From assembly GCF_001610955.1 (NCBI RefSeq), contig NZ_CP014335.1, positions 1,281,001 through 1,345,000 of the forward strand: a stretch of 64,000 nucleotides of DNA. The letters are read 5' to 3'. The notes under the pieces were generated by a model. That model saw nothing but the letters and a program-made list of their open reading frames with translations, searched no databases and was not told where the DNA came from. Below, in pieces: positions 33,177 to 41,051 of this stretch (its first letter is position 1; every line of letters starts with the position of its first letter). A program made the translations under genes and the position numbers. This DNA is from Geobacillus thermoleovorans (GTDB lineage Bacteria > Bacillota > Bacilli > Bacillales > Anoxybacillaceae).

Positions 33177-36131
33177 ATGAAGCTGAAGTTTAACGCGGAT
33201 TTGGACTACCAACGGCGCGCGATTGAGTCGGTGGTGCATATTTTCAAAGGACAGGAACTGAACCAGTCGAACTTCACCGTTTCGTACGGCCCTGAGGCGG
33301 GAATGCTTCAAACGGACTTGGGCGTCGGGAATCGGCTTGACCTGACGCCTGAGGAAATTTTAAAAAACGTCCAAGACATCCAGGTGAGAAACGGCCTGCC
33401 GCGCAGCGAGCGGCTCGATGGCATGCATTTTACGATTGAAATGGAGACGGGGACGGGGAAGACGTACGTCTATTTGCGGACGATTTATGAGCTCCATAAG
33501 CATTATGGATTTACGAAATTTGTCATCGTCGTTCCGTCCGTGGCGATTCGCGAAGGAGTGTACAAGTCGCTGCAAATCACTCGCGACCATTTCGATGAAC
33601 TGTACGACCGCACTCCGGCGGAATATTTTATTTACGATTCGCAGAAGCTTGATCAAGTCCGCAATTTTGCGACGGCGACAACGATTCAAATCATGATCAT
33701 CAATATCGATGCGTTCCGCAAAAGCTTTGAAGATCCGGAAAAAGAAGATAAGGCGAACGTCATTCATCGGCCGAACGACCGTCTAAACGGGTATCGCCCG
33801 ATTGAATTTATCCAACAGACGAATCCGATCGTGATCATCGATGAGCCGCAAAGCGTCGATACGACGCCGAAATCGAAGGAAGCGATCGCGTCGCTCAACC
33901 CGCTTTGTACGCTGCGCTACTCGGCGACGCATGTGGACAAGTATCATATGGTGTACCGCCTTGATGCGGTTGACGCCTATAATCAAAAGCTGGTGAAAAA
34001 AATTGAAGTCATGTCTGTCCGATCCGAACCGTCGTTCAATGTGCCGTACATCAAGCTCATTGAGGTGAAAGAGCGAAAAGCGAAAATTGAGCTCGATGTC
34101 GAATCGCGCGGGAAGATCAAACGGATGACGAAAACGGTCAAATACGGCGATGATTTGTATGACATTTCCGGAGAGCGCGAACTGTACCGCGGATATATCG
34201 TCGAGCAAATCGATTGGACGGAAGGAAATGAAGCGGTTGAAATCAATGGCTACCGACTCGGTGTGGGCGACGCAATCGGGGATGTCGATGACGATGCCAT
34301 CAAGCGGTATCAAATCCGCAAAACGATTGAAGAGCATTTAAATAAAGAATTGTGGCTCCGCCCGCGTGGGATTAAAGTGCTCAGCTTGTTCTTTATCGAC
34401 AAGGTCGCTCATTACCGCGACTATGATCAAGAAGGCCAGCCGGTAAAAGGAAAATATGCGATCATGTTTGAGGAAGAGTATCGGAATTTAATGCAAAAGC
34501 CGAAATACCGTCCGCTCTGGGACGATCCGGGCATTGACCAAGACATCGAGAAGGTGCATAATGGCTATTTTGCTCAAGATAAAAAAGGACGGTTGAAAGA
34601 TACGAAAGGGAATACAGAGGCGGATACAGATGTATACAATCTCATTATGAGGGACAAAGAACGGCTGCTCAGCCTCGATGAGCCGCTCCGCTTCATTTTC
34701 TCTCATTCCGCGCTCCGTGAAGGATGGGACAACCCGAACGTCTTCCAAATTTGCACGTTGAAAGACTCGTCAGGCACGTATGTATCGAGGCGCCAGGAAA
34801 TCGGGCGTGGTTTGCGTTTGGCTGTCAACCAAAACGGGGAACGGGTGCATGACGATCATATCAACATATTGACGGTTATGGCGAATGAGTCATATGAAGA
34901 ATTTGTTGCCACTTTGCAAAGAGAGATTGAAGAAGATACGGGCATCCAGTTCGGCAAAATCGAAAAACATGTATTTGCCAAACTCGTTTATGTGGACGAG
35001 GCGACGGAAGAGCCGGTGCAAATGGGCTATGATTTATCATTGAAGCTGTATGAGGAATTAAAACAAAACGGCTATATTGACAAACAGAGCAAAGCAACGG
35101 AAAAACTCAAACGAGCCATTGAAAACTATGATCTCCATCTGAGCGATGAATTCCAGCCGTGGCTATTGTCCATCGTGAAAGAGATCAAACGCCATTTGCA
35201 AGCATTGCCGATCAAAGACGGGACGAAAAAGAAAAAAGTCCATGTCAATATGGCGGTCCTTAATCAAGAGGAGTTCACGCGGCTGTGGGATAAAATCAAA
35301 TATAAAACCGTTTATTCCGTTGATTTTGACAGCGAACAGCTCATTGACTTATGCATTGCCGCCATTCAAGAAATGAGGCCGATTGAGAAAATCCGCATTG
35401 TCAGCCGAAAAGGACGGGTGGAAATTGATCATGTGACAGGCGTACAGGCGCAAACGATCAGCGAAAAAGTGGAAGATTACGTGAGTTTGCACCATACGCT
35501 CCCGGATCTCATCACCGAGCTGCAAAACCGGACGAATTTAACGCGGAAGACGATCGTGCGCATTTTGACCGGCTGCAAGCGGCTCGATGATTTCAAAAAC
35601 AATCCGCAAAAGTTTATTGAAGAAGTGGCGAACATCATCCAGCGCCAAATGAGGCTGCTGCTGAAAGATGGCGTGAAATATTACAAAATTGGTGATGATG
35701 CGTATTACGCGGTCGAGCTGTTCCAAAATGAAGAGCTGCTCGCCTATTTGAACGACAACGCCATCCCGAGCGAAAAATCGCCGTTTGACCATATCCTTTA
35801 CGATTCTGAGGTGGAAGAGCGGTTCGCCAAACGTTTTGAACACGATGAAAACGTAAAAGTGTACGTCAAACTGCCGAGTTGGTTTAAAATTGACACCCCA
35901 ATCGGCTCCTACAATCCCGACTGGGCGCTTGTCATCGAAAAGGATGGTGAGGAAAAACTGTACTTCGTCCTCGAGACGAAAGGACAGGAATGGGAGGGCG
36001 AACTGCGTCCCGGTGAAGCAGCGAAAATTGCCTTCGCCCGCAAACACTTCCAAGCCATCGGAACGGACGTGGAATTCATCGGACCGGAAAATGATGTCGA
36101 GCGGTTTATGCTGCAAGTCTTAAGCCGTTAA
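33177..36131 (+). CDS. res: Type III restriction-modification endonuclease subunit Res
   Basis: 984-aa SF2 helicase-nuclease. Walker A METGTGKTYVYL near 90, motif II IIDEPQSVD near 219, RYSATH near 249, helicase C motifs SALREGWDNPNVFQIC near 515 and RRQEIGRGLRL near 538. The C-terminal PD-(D/E)XK nuclease has NPDWALVIEK near 912 and FVLETKG near 930. The DEPQ box and this layout are those of EcoP-type Res. It works with Mod to cut unmodified DNA after translocation. Start ATG 33177 is three nt after mod; the ribosome site AGGAG lies within the end of mod. Confidence 0.94.
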   Translation: MKLKFNADLDYQRRAIESVVHIFKGQELNQSNFTVSYGPEAGMLQTDLGVGNRLDLTPEEILKNVQDIQVRNGLPRSERLDGMHFTIEMETGTGKTYVYLRTIYELHKHYGFTKFVIVVPSVAIREGVYKSLQITRDHFDELYDRTPAEYFIYDSQKLDQVRNFATATTIQIMIINIDAFRKSFEDPEKEDKANVIHRPNDRLNGYRPIEFIQQTNPIVIIDEPQSVDTTPKSKEAIASLNPLCTLRYSATHVDKYHMVYRLDAVDAYNQKLVKKIEVMSVRSEPSFNVPYIKLIEVKERKAKIELDVESRGKIKRMTKTVKYGDDLYDISGERELYRGYIVEQIDWTEGNEAVEINGYRLGVGDAIGDVDDDAIKRYQIRKTIEEHLNKELWLRPRGIKVLSLFFIDKVAHYRDYDQEGQPVKGKYAIMFEEEYRNLMQKPKYRPLWDDPGIDQDIEKVHNGYFAQDKKGRLKDTKGNTEADTDVYNLIMRDKERLLSLDEPLRFIFSHSALREGWDNPNVFQICTLKDSSGTYVSRRQEIGRGLRLAVNQNGERVHDDHINILTVMANESYEEFVATLQREIEEDTGIQFGKIEKHVFAKLVYVDEATEEPVQMGYDLSLKLYEELKQNGYIDKQSKATEKLKRAIENYDLHLSDEFQPWLLSIVKEIKRHLQALPIKDGTKKKKVHVNMAVLNQEEFTRLWDKIKYKTVYSVDFDSEQLIDLCIAAIQEMRPIEKIRIVSRKGRVEIDHVTGVQAQTISEKVEDYVSLHHTLPDLITELQNRTNLTRKTIVRILTGCKRLDDFKNNPQKFIEEVANIIQRQMRLLLKDGVKYYKIGDDAYYAVELFQNEELLAYLNDNAIPSEKSPFDHILYDSEVEERFAKRFEHDENVKVYVKLPSWFKIDTPIGSYNPDWALVIEKDGEEKLYFVLETKGQEWEGELRPGEAAKIAFARKHFQAIGTDVEFIGPENDVERFMLQVLSR

Positions 36132-36138
36132 AGGTGGG

Positions 36139-36173
36139 GACAAAGCAGAGGCCGATTGGGCTTCTGTTTTGTC
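36139..36173 (+). terminator. Imperfect terminator after res
   Basis: GACAAAGCAGAGG pairs with CTTCTGTTTTGTC with wobble and one mismatch; the T-run is within the 3' arm. Probable end of the helicase-DUF4391-mod-res transcript. Confidence 0.5.
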
Positions 36174-36309
36174 TCAGCATCACATTACAGATCAGCGAGC
36201 GAGAAAGCCCGCTCCTTGAGGGGTGGGATGAAAGCGAGCCGTTTTCTTCATATTATTGAATGATGATGAAAAAAACGGTATCATGTAATCGTCGCAAGGA
36301 GGTGAATCC

Positions 36310-37365
36310 ATGCCGACCATCACACTAAGGCTGGAGCTGCACAACCCAACGAAAGTCAAACAGGAAATGTATGAACGGATGACAGAAGTGAACACAGAGT
36401 TTGCGAATTGGCTGTTGGATCATCCAGAACTGAATCAAGTGACGAGTAAAATTTTTAAAGCGTTTTCGTCACAACGATTTCCTTCCGCCGTCGTGAATCA
36501 AACGATTCGAGAAGTGAAGTCCCAAAAGAAAAACCAGAAAACAAAGAGGTTTCGAACATTATGGTGTTGCTTTAACAATCAAAACGTGAAGGTGGAAAAG
36601 AAAGGAGAGTTCTACACCGTTTCATTCCCAACATTAGAGAAGCGAATCGGTGTGCCGGTGGTCACGCGTCCCTATCAAGAAGCATGGCTGAATCGGCTGC
36701 TTAACGGAACCGCCAAACAAGGGGCAGCCAAGCTCTACAAAAAGAGAAAGAAATGGTACTTGGCTGTTGCGATCACAGTTGAAGTCCAACAACGGGAAGA
36801 AACGAAGGCAATGGGCGTTGATTTGGGACTTCGTTATATCGCCGTTGCCAGCGTGGGAACGAAATCACTGTTTTTCAAAGGGAACCAATGCGCCTTTGTA
36901 CGCCGACGATATGCGGCTTTGCGAAGGAGATTAGGAAAAGCTAAGAAGCTCCATATGATTCGCAAAATCGGCCGTAAAGAGTCCCGCTGGATGAAGGATC
37001 AAAATCACAAAATCAGCCGTCAAATCGTGAATTTTGCGCTCGCCAACGGTGTTGGCGTGATTCGGATGGAAGCGTTGACGGGGATTCGCAAGCGGGCAAA
37101 ATCGGCCAAAGAAGCGGGGCGAAGCCTTCATGCTTGGGCGTTTCATCAACTGCAAACGATGATCGCCTATAAAGCGGAAATGGCGGGCATTCGTGTTGAG
37201 TGGGTGAATCCAACCTACACAAGCCAAACGTGTAAATGTGGTTATCGAGAGAAAGCGAACCGAAACGGCATCCGCTTCCGATGCCAAAAGTGCGGATACA
37301 CCCTCCACGCCGACTTGAATGGCGCGATCAACATCGCCAAAGCGATTTCGGGCTTTGCCGTCTAA
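36310..37365 (+). CDS. tnpB: TnpB, RNA-guided nuclease of an IS605-type element
   Basis: 351 aa, intact. RuvC catalytic acidic residues are all present: D in MGVDLGLRYIAVAS near 171, E in VIRMEALTGI near 254, and D in LHADLNGAINIA near 336. A zinc ribbon is formed by TCKCGYREKANR and RCQKCGYTLH. The first knuckle is CxC here, as in a known Bacillaceae subgroup. N-terminal residues 1-60 fit the WED/REC start (TITLRLELHNPTKVKQEMY). GCAAGGAGGTGAATCC is an excellent ribosome site. TnpB uses the element's right-end RNA as guide to cut DNA next to a TAM and helps keep the element at its site. Confidence 0.93.
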   Translation: MPTITLRLELHNPTKVKQEMYERMTEVNTEFANWLLDHPELNQVTSKIFKAFSSQRFPSAVVNQTIREVKSQKKNQKTKRFRTLWCCFNNQNVKVEKKGEFYTVSFPTLEKRIGVPVVTRPYQEAWLNRLLNGTAKQGAAKLYKKRKKWYLAVAITVEVQQREETKAMGVDLGLRYIAVASVGTKSLFFKGNQCAFVRRRYAALRRRLGKAKKLHMIRKIGRKESRWMKDQNHKISRQIVNFALANGVGVIRMEALTGIRKRAKSAKEAGRSLHAWAFHQLQTMIAYKAEMAGIRVEWVNPTYTSQTCKCGYREKANRNGIRFRCQKCGYTLHADLNGAINIAKAISGFAV

Positions 37366-37515
37366 CTCACATTTCGCACCCTGAATAAAAATTCGAAATA
37401 AGCCTGATTTGATTGAATAAAAATTAATTATCTTACAATTTTTGTATAAAAAATTATTTTTATGCGAATATCCAGGTTGTTTTTTGTATATTATGCAAAG
37501 GTTGCGAAATATGAG
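37366..37515. other. AT-rich spacer between tnpB and the omega-RNA block
   Basis: About 150 bp of very AT-rich DNA without coding potential. TTGATT (37409-37414) and TACAAT (37434-37439) with a 19-nt spacer could form a weak promoter reading toward the right end. Most TnpB elements have the guide scaffold overlapping the tnpB 3' end, so this spacer is unusual. Confidence 0.4.
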
Positions 37516-37682
37516 GTCTAACCTAGCGCACTGGTCACAGGTGCGCCGCCCATTGGGGTACATCCTAACCCGATGGGATGGGGTGATGACACACCCCTGA
37601 ACTTGGGCGTTGTCCGAACCAGAAATGGATGAGGACGCAAACGACCCAAGAATCCCACGCCTTTAGGCGTGCGGAGTGTCAA
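37516..37682 (+). ncRNA. Probable omega-RNA (TnpB guide RNA scaffold), guide beginning about 37683
   Basis: GC-rich block able to form several hairpins: CCCATTGGGG, CCCGATGGGATGGGG, a GACGCAAACGACCC region pairing with upstream GGGCGTTGTC, and the terminal CACGCC-TTTA-GGCGTG. It ends in GGAGTGTCAA at the element border. By analogy with characterised TnpB systems, the next roughly 16-20 nt (AATCGACCCGG onward) would act as guide and equal the flanking DNA. No RNA data support this; the call rests on position and structure. Confidence 0.6.
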
Positions 37683-37851
37683 TAATCGACCCGGTTGAAT
37701 GCAAAATCTTTGAGACATCCAAGAGCACATTCCCGAGTAGCAACAGGGCGCTAGTGTATTGCACACTTAGAGAAATAGGAGTTGATAAAAAATGAGTTTC
37801 AAAGCGGAAGCGTTATGTGTTCTCATCGCTTCGCCATCGGTATAGAAAAGG

Positions 37852-37877
37852 GAGCGGCACCGCACCGCTCTTTTTGT
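37852..37877 (+). terminator. Terminator-like hairpin downstream of the TnpB element
   Basis: GAGCGG (37852-37857) pairs with CCGCTC, followed by TTTTTG. No intact gene ends just before it, so it may belong to a lost gene or end the omega-RNA transcript. Confidence 0.6.
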
Positions 37878-37980
37878 ATTTTTGATCGGTCGACAAAGTT
37901 CGACGGCAACGTTTTACAAAAGTTGATACAATCAAATCAACTGAATCTTTTTATCTATGACAAAGGGAGGGGTCACGGGA

Positions 37981-38082
37981 TGGCAACGATTCGTAAAGCA
38001 GATTACGGCAGCAAGCGCGCAGATGTATTGGATGGGAAAGATCATACGATCAAAATTGAACGAAATCGATTAAGCAGTTTGT
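37981..38082 (+). CDS. Possible 33- to 34-aa small protein
   Basis: ATG 37981 follows GGGAGGGG with good spacing and reads MATIRKADYGSKRADVLDGK and on to SSL before a TAA. The product is basic and has no membrane segment. An extended -10 (TGATACAAT, 37924-37932) lies about 50 nt upstream. The product is not recognised. It could be a small defense-associated gene or the start of a decayed gene. Confidence 0.35.
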
Positions 38083-38100
38083 AATAGACGGAGAACACCG

Positions 38101-38190
38101 ATGGGCGGGCTTATTCTATATGGTTTTTTCGTTTTTGCTCATCTTATAATGGTATTGCATATAGTGGGGAGCTATCTGCTCGTCTTTTAA
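38101..38190 (+). CDS. Possible 29-aa single-membrane-span peptide
   Basis: ATG 38101 follows GGAG eight nt upstream. The product is almost entirely hydrophobic (GGLILYGFFVFAHLIMVLHI, ending SYLLVF) and would form one membrane helix. It sits between the TnpB element and the Mrr-type gene. Tiny hydrophobic peptides of this sort can be toxins of type I modules, but no antisense RNA is evident. Chance cannot be excluded. Confidence 0.3.
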   Translation: MGGLILYGFFVFAHLIMVLHIVGSYLLVF

Positions 38191-38260
38191 GCGCCTGTTT
38201 TTAGAAAATGTTTGCTTCGCGAATGGAGCGATTTCTTTTTACAAAAAAGGGGGAAATCCA

Positions 38261-39247
38261 ATGGCAAAATGGTGGATGATCCGCGCGGGCGACCGCAATG
38301 AACTGATTCCGCTTTGGCTGGAAAAGGGCATCGCATCGATCGGCTGGGCGCGGTTAGGAAACCCAAGGCATTTTTCATCAAAGCAACAGCTTCAACAGAA
38401 GGCAGACGAAGTGTTTAACGAGGCCAAACCGAAATCAAGAAATAGCTGGGTTAATCAAGTGTGGCGTTTCAGCCATGAAATTAAAAAAGGCGATCGTGTG
38501 ATCACGTACTCTAAAGAAAGAAGAGAATACATTGTCGGAACGGTCACAGAGGAGCATGTGTACGATCCTGGCATCGGGCACCCGAATTATCCGAACATCA
38601 TTCGGGTCAACTGGGAAAACGCCCGGATCTCAAGAGATTCATTGCCGCAGGCGGCGAAAAACAGTTTAGGCTCTACCTTAACAGTTTTTCGGGTCGATGA
38701 GTGGGGGGATGAAATCGAACGACAATTGAGCAACCCGTCATTAGCTTCCGTCGATAAAACCATTGAACCGGAAGAGGACGAAATCGTCGAAGATCTTGTT
38801 GGAAAAGCGTTGATGATGATCCAGGACAAAGTGGACAAGCTTGATCCGTGGCAAATGCAAGATTTAGTAGCAGGCTTGCTTCGGGCTATGGGGTACAATG
38901 TGCAAGTCAGCCCGAAAGGCCCTGACGGTGGGGTGGATGTGTTGGCCTATAAGGATGCATTCGGTTTTGAAAAACCAATTATTAAAGTGCAAGTTAAGCA
39001 TCGCAAAAGTGCCGCTTCGGCTCCAGAAATCCAGCAGCTTCTCGGGGCCAACCCGATTGATGCCAATTGCCTGTTCGTCTCAACAGGCGGTTTTACTTCC
39101 CATGCAGAGGCAGTCGCCAAACATAATTCCGTTAAACTGATTGATTTGGAAGAACTGGTCAACTTGATTGTCCATTGGTACGAGAACATGCCAAATGATG
39201 CGAGAGCGCTGTTGCCGCTGCAGAAAATGTATGTGCCCGAATCTTGA
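38261..39247 (+). CDS. Mrr-type type IV restriction endonuclease with N-terminal PUA/EVE-like domain
   Basis: 328 aa. The N-terminal about 140 residues (WWMIRAGDRNELIPLWLEKG, GDRVITYSKERREYIVGTV) resemble PUA/EVE-like modules that read modified bases. The C-terminal Mrr_cat domain has the motif GPDGGVDVLAY near residue 224 and VQVKHR near 244, the D...(D/E)xK catalytic core, with an upstream helix WQMQDLVAGLLRAMGYNVQV. AAAAAAGGGGG precedes the ATG. It likely cuts DNA bearing foreign modifications. Last gene of the defense region; a terminator follows. Confidence 0.9.
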   Translation: MAKWWMIRAGDRNELIPLWLEKGIASIGWARLGNPRHFSSKQQLQQKADEVFNEAKPKSRNSWVNQVWRFSHEIKKGDRVITYSKERREYIVGTVTEEHVYDPGIGHPNYPNIIRVNWENARISRDSLPQAAKNSLGSTLTVFRVDEWGDEIERQLSNPSLASVDKTIEPEEDEIVEDLVGKALMMIQDKVDKLDPWQMQDLVAGLLRAMGYNVQVSPKGPDGGVDVLAYKDAFGFEKPIIKVQVKHRKSAASAPEIQQLLGANPIDANCLFVSTGGFTSHAEAVAKHNSVKLIDLEELVNLIVHWYENMPNDARALLPLQKMYVPES

Positions 39248-39254
39248 CAAACAT

Positions 39255-39298
39255 AAGGCTTCATCCCTGCTTGGCAAGTGCGAGAGGATGAAGCCTTT
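39255..39298. terminator. Bidirectional terminator between Mrr-type gene and acetamidase gene
   Basis: AAGGCTTCATCC (39255-39266) pairs perfectly with GGATGAAGCCTT (39286-39297). T and A runs on the two sides suit both convergent transcripts. Confidence 0.85.
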
Positions 39299-39317
39299 AG
39301 TGATGATCGACATGTTT

Positions 39318-40622
39318 TTACTCCAAAACGCTGCGATATTGATCGTACACTAGCGAGGTCAAACTAATCTTGTCTAAATAACGAACAGGGCACAAGAAGG
39401 TCACGGTGATGACCCCAGGATGTCGGCCAATTTCGATGGCGCCGGTAATCGTGGCACGGTTCATCACCTCAGGGACAGAGATGCCTAACGTTTTGGCTGC
39501 CCGCTGCAACCCGTTTTCTGTTGCCTCATTTAGGTTGGCACCTGTCCCGACAAAGGAAATCGGCAACGATTCTTCCAACTTGTTTACCCCCCATGATTGT
39601 GCCAAATCGAGGGCGATCTCTTTTTCTTTTTTTGTCAATGGCTTTGCCAAGTAGGGGAGGTCCTCAGCAACAGGAAGAAGAATCGGTCCGTCAATGGTCA
39701 ACCCTTTGATCACTTTCACTTGAAGGGTGACGATGCCAGATACGTCGGTCGTATGCCCAGCAATTTCCCCGTCGCCCTGCATGGCATGCATATCACCGAG
39801 ATAAACACCTCCGCCCCGCACTTTCACAGGGCAGATCAACACGGCGCCTTCGCGTACACGGTTAATGTCCATATGTCCGTCCGTGCGATCTTCCAGCTGT
39901 TCTTTCGTAATCCCGTATTCATGTGGGGCGTTGATCAGAAATTGGCCAAAGTCGCCAGCGTTATGTGAATCCGGTAGCGGACGCGCCGGGGTGGTGCCGA
40001 GCTGTCCGAGGAACGGGCGGAGTCTGGCCACCGTTCCGACTAAGTCATGGGGCGCAAACGTGACGATCGGGTTTTGGACGGAGTTGTCGGGTGTCGCCAT
40101 GTAGTACCGTCCTTGTCGAGCGATGTGTTCTGCCGCTTCTTTATGCACGGTCACGCCGATTTGTCGGTTTGGATCAAACGTCATCGTATAGCCGTTCGTA
40201 AATACAAATGGAGTCACGTCCGCGCCACAATTCGCACACCGAATGGCTTCCGGGCCGATCCCCTCGATTTTCGTTTCCGGGTACATCGTTCCGCACTGTG
40301 GGCATTTGACAGCAACGAACGGATCGCCGACAAACCGACCTTCCATTGGTTTATCATTTCCTGAGGATGTGGCGATAGAGGTGACGCGAATCGATTTGAT
40401 CTTAATCGCAATGGCGTCTCCTACTTCAGCGCCTTCGACAAAAACGGGCTTTGTCACTTCATGGCCACCGCGGATGCAAGGAGTGATCATCGGTCCCCAG
40501 CAGCCAGGAGTAGTATTGGCGACAATGTATCCCCCATCCTGCACGGGGCCAAGCATGTTTCCATGAGGGTCTAAGATGCCGTTAGTGAACTCATTGACAA
40601 ACACGGTTTGTTTCGCTTCCAT
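39318..40622 (-). CDS. Acetamidase/formamidase family amidohydrolase
   Basis: 434 aa, FmdA_AmdA family, hydrolysing formamide or small amides to ammonia and acid. Family features include the NTTPGCWGPMITP region, IARQGRYYMATPDNSVQNP, and HMDINRVREGAVLICPVKV followed by GGGVYLGDMHAMQGDGEIAG. A cysteine pair module (VKCPQCGTMYPE ... IRCANCGADV, near residues 105-135) looks like a small zinc knuckle inserted in the domain. Divergent from the amidase operon, so both may share control. Formamide is also a product of HutG, which this enzyme could consume; that link is inference. Confidence 0.92.
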   Translation of the reverse strand: MEAKQTVFVNEFTNGILDPHGNMLGPVQDGGYIVANTTPGCWGPMITPCIRGGHEVTKPVFVEGAEVGDAIAIKIKSIRVTSIATSSGNDKPMEGRFVGDPFVAVKCPQCGTMYPETKIEGIGPEAIRCANCGADVTPFVFTNGYTMTFDPNRQIGVTVHKEAAEHIARQGRYYMATPDNSVQNPIVTFAPHDLVGTVARLRPFLGQLGTTPARPLPDSHNAGDFGQFLINAPHEYGITKEQLEDRTDGHMDINRVREGAVLICPVKVRGGGVYLGDMHAMQGDGEIAGHTTDVSGIVTLQVKVIKGLTIDGPILLPVAEDLPYLAKPLTKKEKEIALDLAQSWGVNKLEESLPISFVGTGANLNEATENGLQRAAKTLGISVPEVMNRATITGAIEIGRHPGVITVTFLCPVRYLDKISLTSLVYDQYRSVLE

Positions 40623-40767
40623 GGCGTTCCCCTCTTTACTTTTAGATTTTAGGATTGGTTACATAGGAACCTTGGATCGCTGACAACGAACCTTCGACGG
40701 GTGATGTCTAACTACATTTTAGGAAATTCAGTAGAGTATTGTCAAAATAATCGGGTGTATATTTATT

Positions 40768-40789
40768 ATATTTTGTTAAGTCAAAATAT
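40768..40789. promoter_or_regulatory. Perfect 8-bp inverted repeat in the divergent amidase/acetamidase control region
   Basis: ATATTTTG (40768-40775), six-base centre, CAAAATAT (40782-40789). It abuts the -35 of the amidase promoter and is placed to serve as an operator. Confidence 0.5.
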
Positions 40790-40790
40790 T

Positions 40791-40818
40791 TTGGAATTTA
40801 ATTCTTGTAATGTATAAT
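40791..40818 (+). promoter_or_regulatory. Sigma-A promoter of the small protein-amidase operon
   Basis: TTGGAA (40791-40796), 16-bp spacer, TATAAT (40813-40818), about 24 nt before the first start codon. Confidence 0.6.
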
Positions 40819-40841
40819 AATTTTAGAAGGGAGGAAACGAA

Positions 40842-41051
40842 ATGAGCAATAGCATAGAAAAGAAATTAAGAGAAAAAGGGATTAAGTGTTCAGAACAGGA
40901 ATTGATGATGCTTGAGCATCAGTGGAAAGCCATTCAGCAACTAAAACAGGGAGTCGAAAAACTTGGTTTGAATGAGGCAGATATTGGAGTCGTCCACCAA
41001 CCGGGAGGTGTGTATCGTGGAAAAACGGCTAAATACGAAAACAATCTCTGA
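40842..41051 (+). CDS. Small GatC/AtzG-like partner protein of the amidase
   Basis: 69 aa, helical, starting at ATG 40842 after GAAGGGAGG. Sequence MSNSIEKKLREKGIKCSEQE and a following helix MLEHQWKAIQQLKQ, ending with VHQPGGVYRGK. It overlaps the amidase gene by 35 nt in a different frame. Small helical proteins in this position (GatC, AtzG) wrap around and stabilise their amidase subunit. The size, overlap and gene order support that role; similarity is not strong enough to name it. Confidence 0.7.
   Translation: MSNSIEKKLREKGIKCSEQELMMLEHQWKAIQQLKQGVEKLGLNEADIGVVHQPGGVYRGKTAKYENNL

Larger units (their letters stand above)
36190..37682 (+). mobile_element. IS605-like element carrying only tnpB, with probable omega-RNA
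   Basis: The left-end candidate holds a hairpin, CCCGCTCC (36208-36215) with GGGGTGGG (36220-36227), followed by ATGAA. The right end holds a conserved-looking structured block ending in hairpin CACGCC-TTTA-GGCGTG (37656-37671) and GGAGTGTCAA. No tnpA is present, so movement would need a transposase in trans. Outer borders are estimates, since no empty site is available. Confidence 0.6.

Noticed and set aside
36931..37563. 210-aa minus-strand frame over tnpB and its right end
   Set aside because: Antisense to the catalytic region of tnpB; no ribosome site or known fold.
39248..41000. Search for a duplicate of the tRNA-Arg 3' end as an att site at the right border of the defense island
   Set aside because: No repeat of the T-arm or acceptor sequence was seen in this stretch, so a single tRNA-integrated island is not supported.
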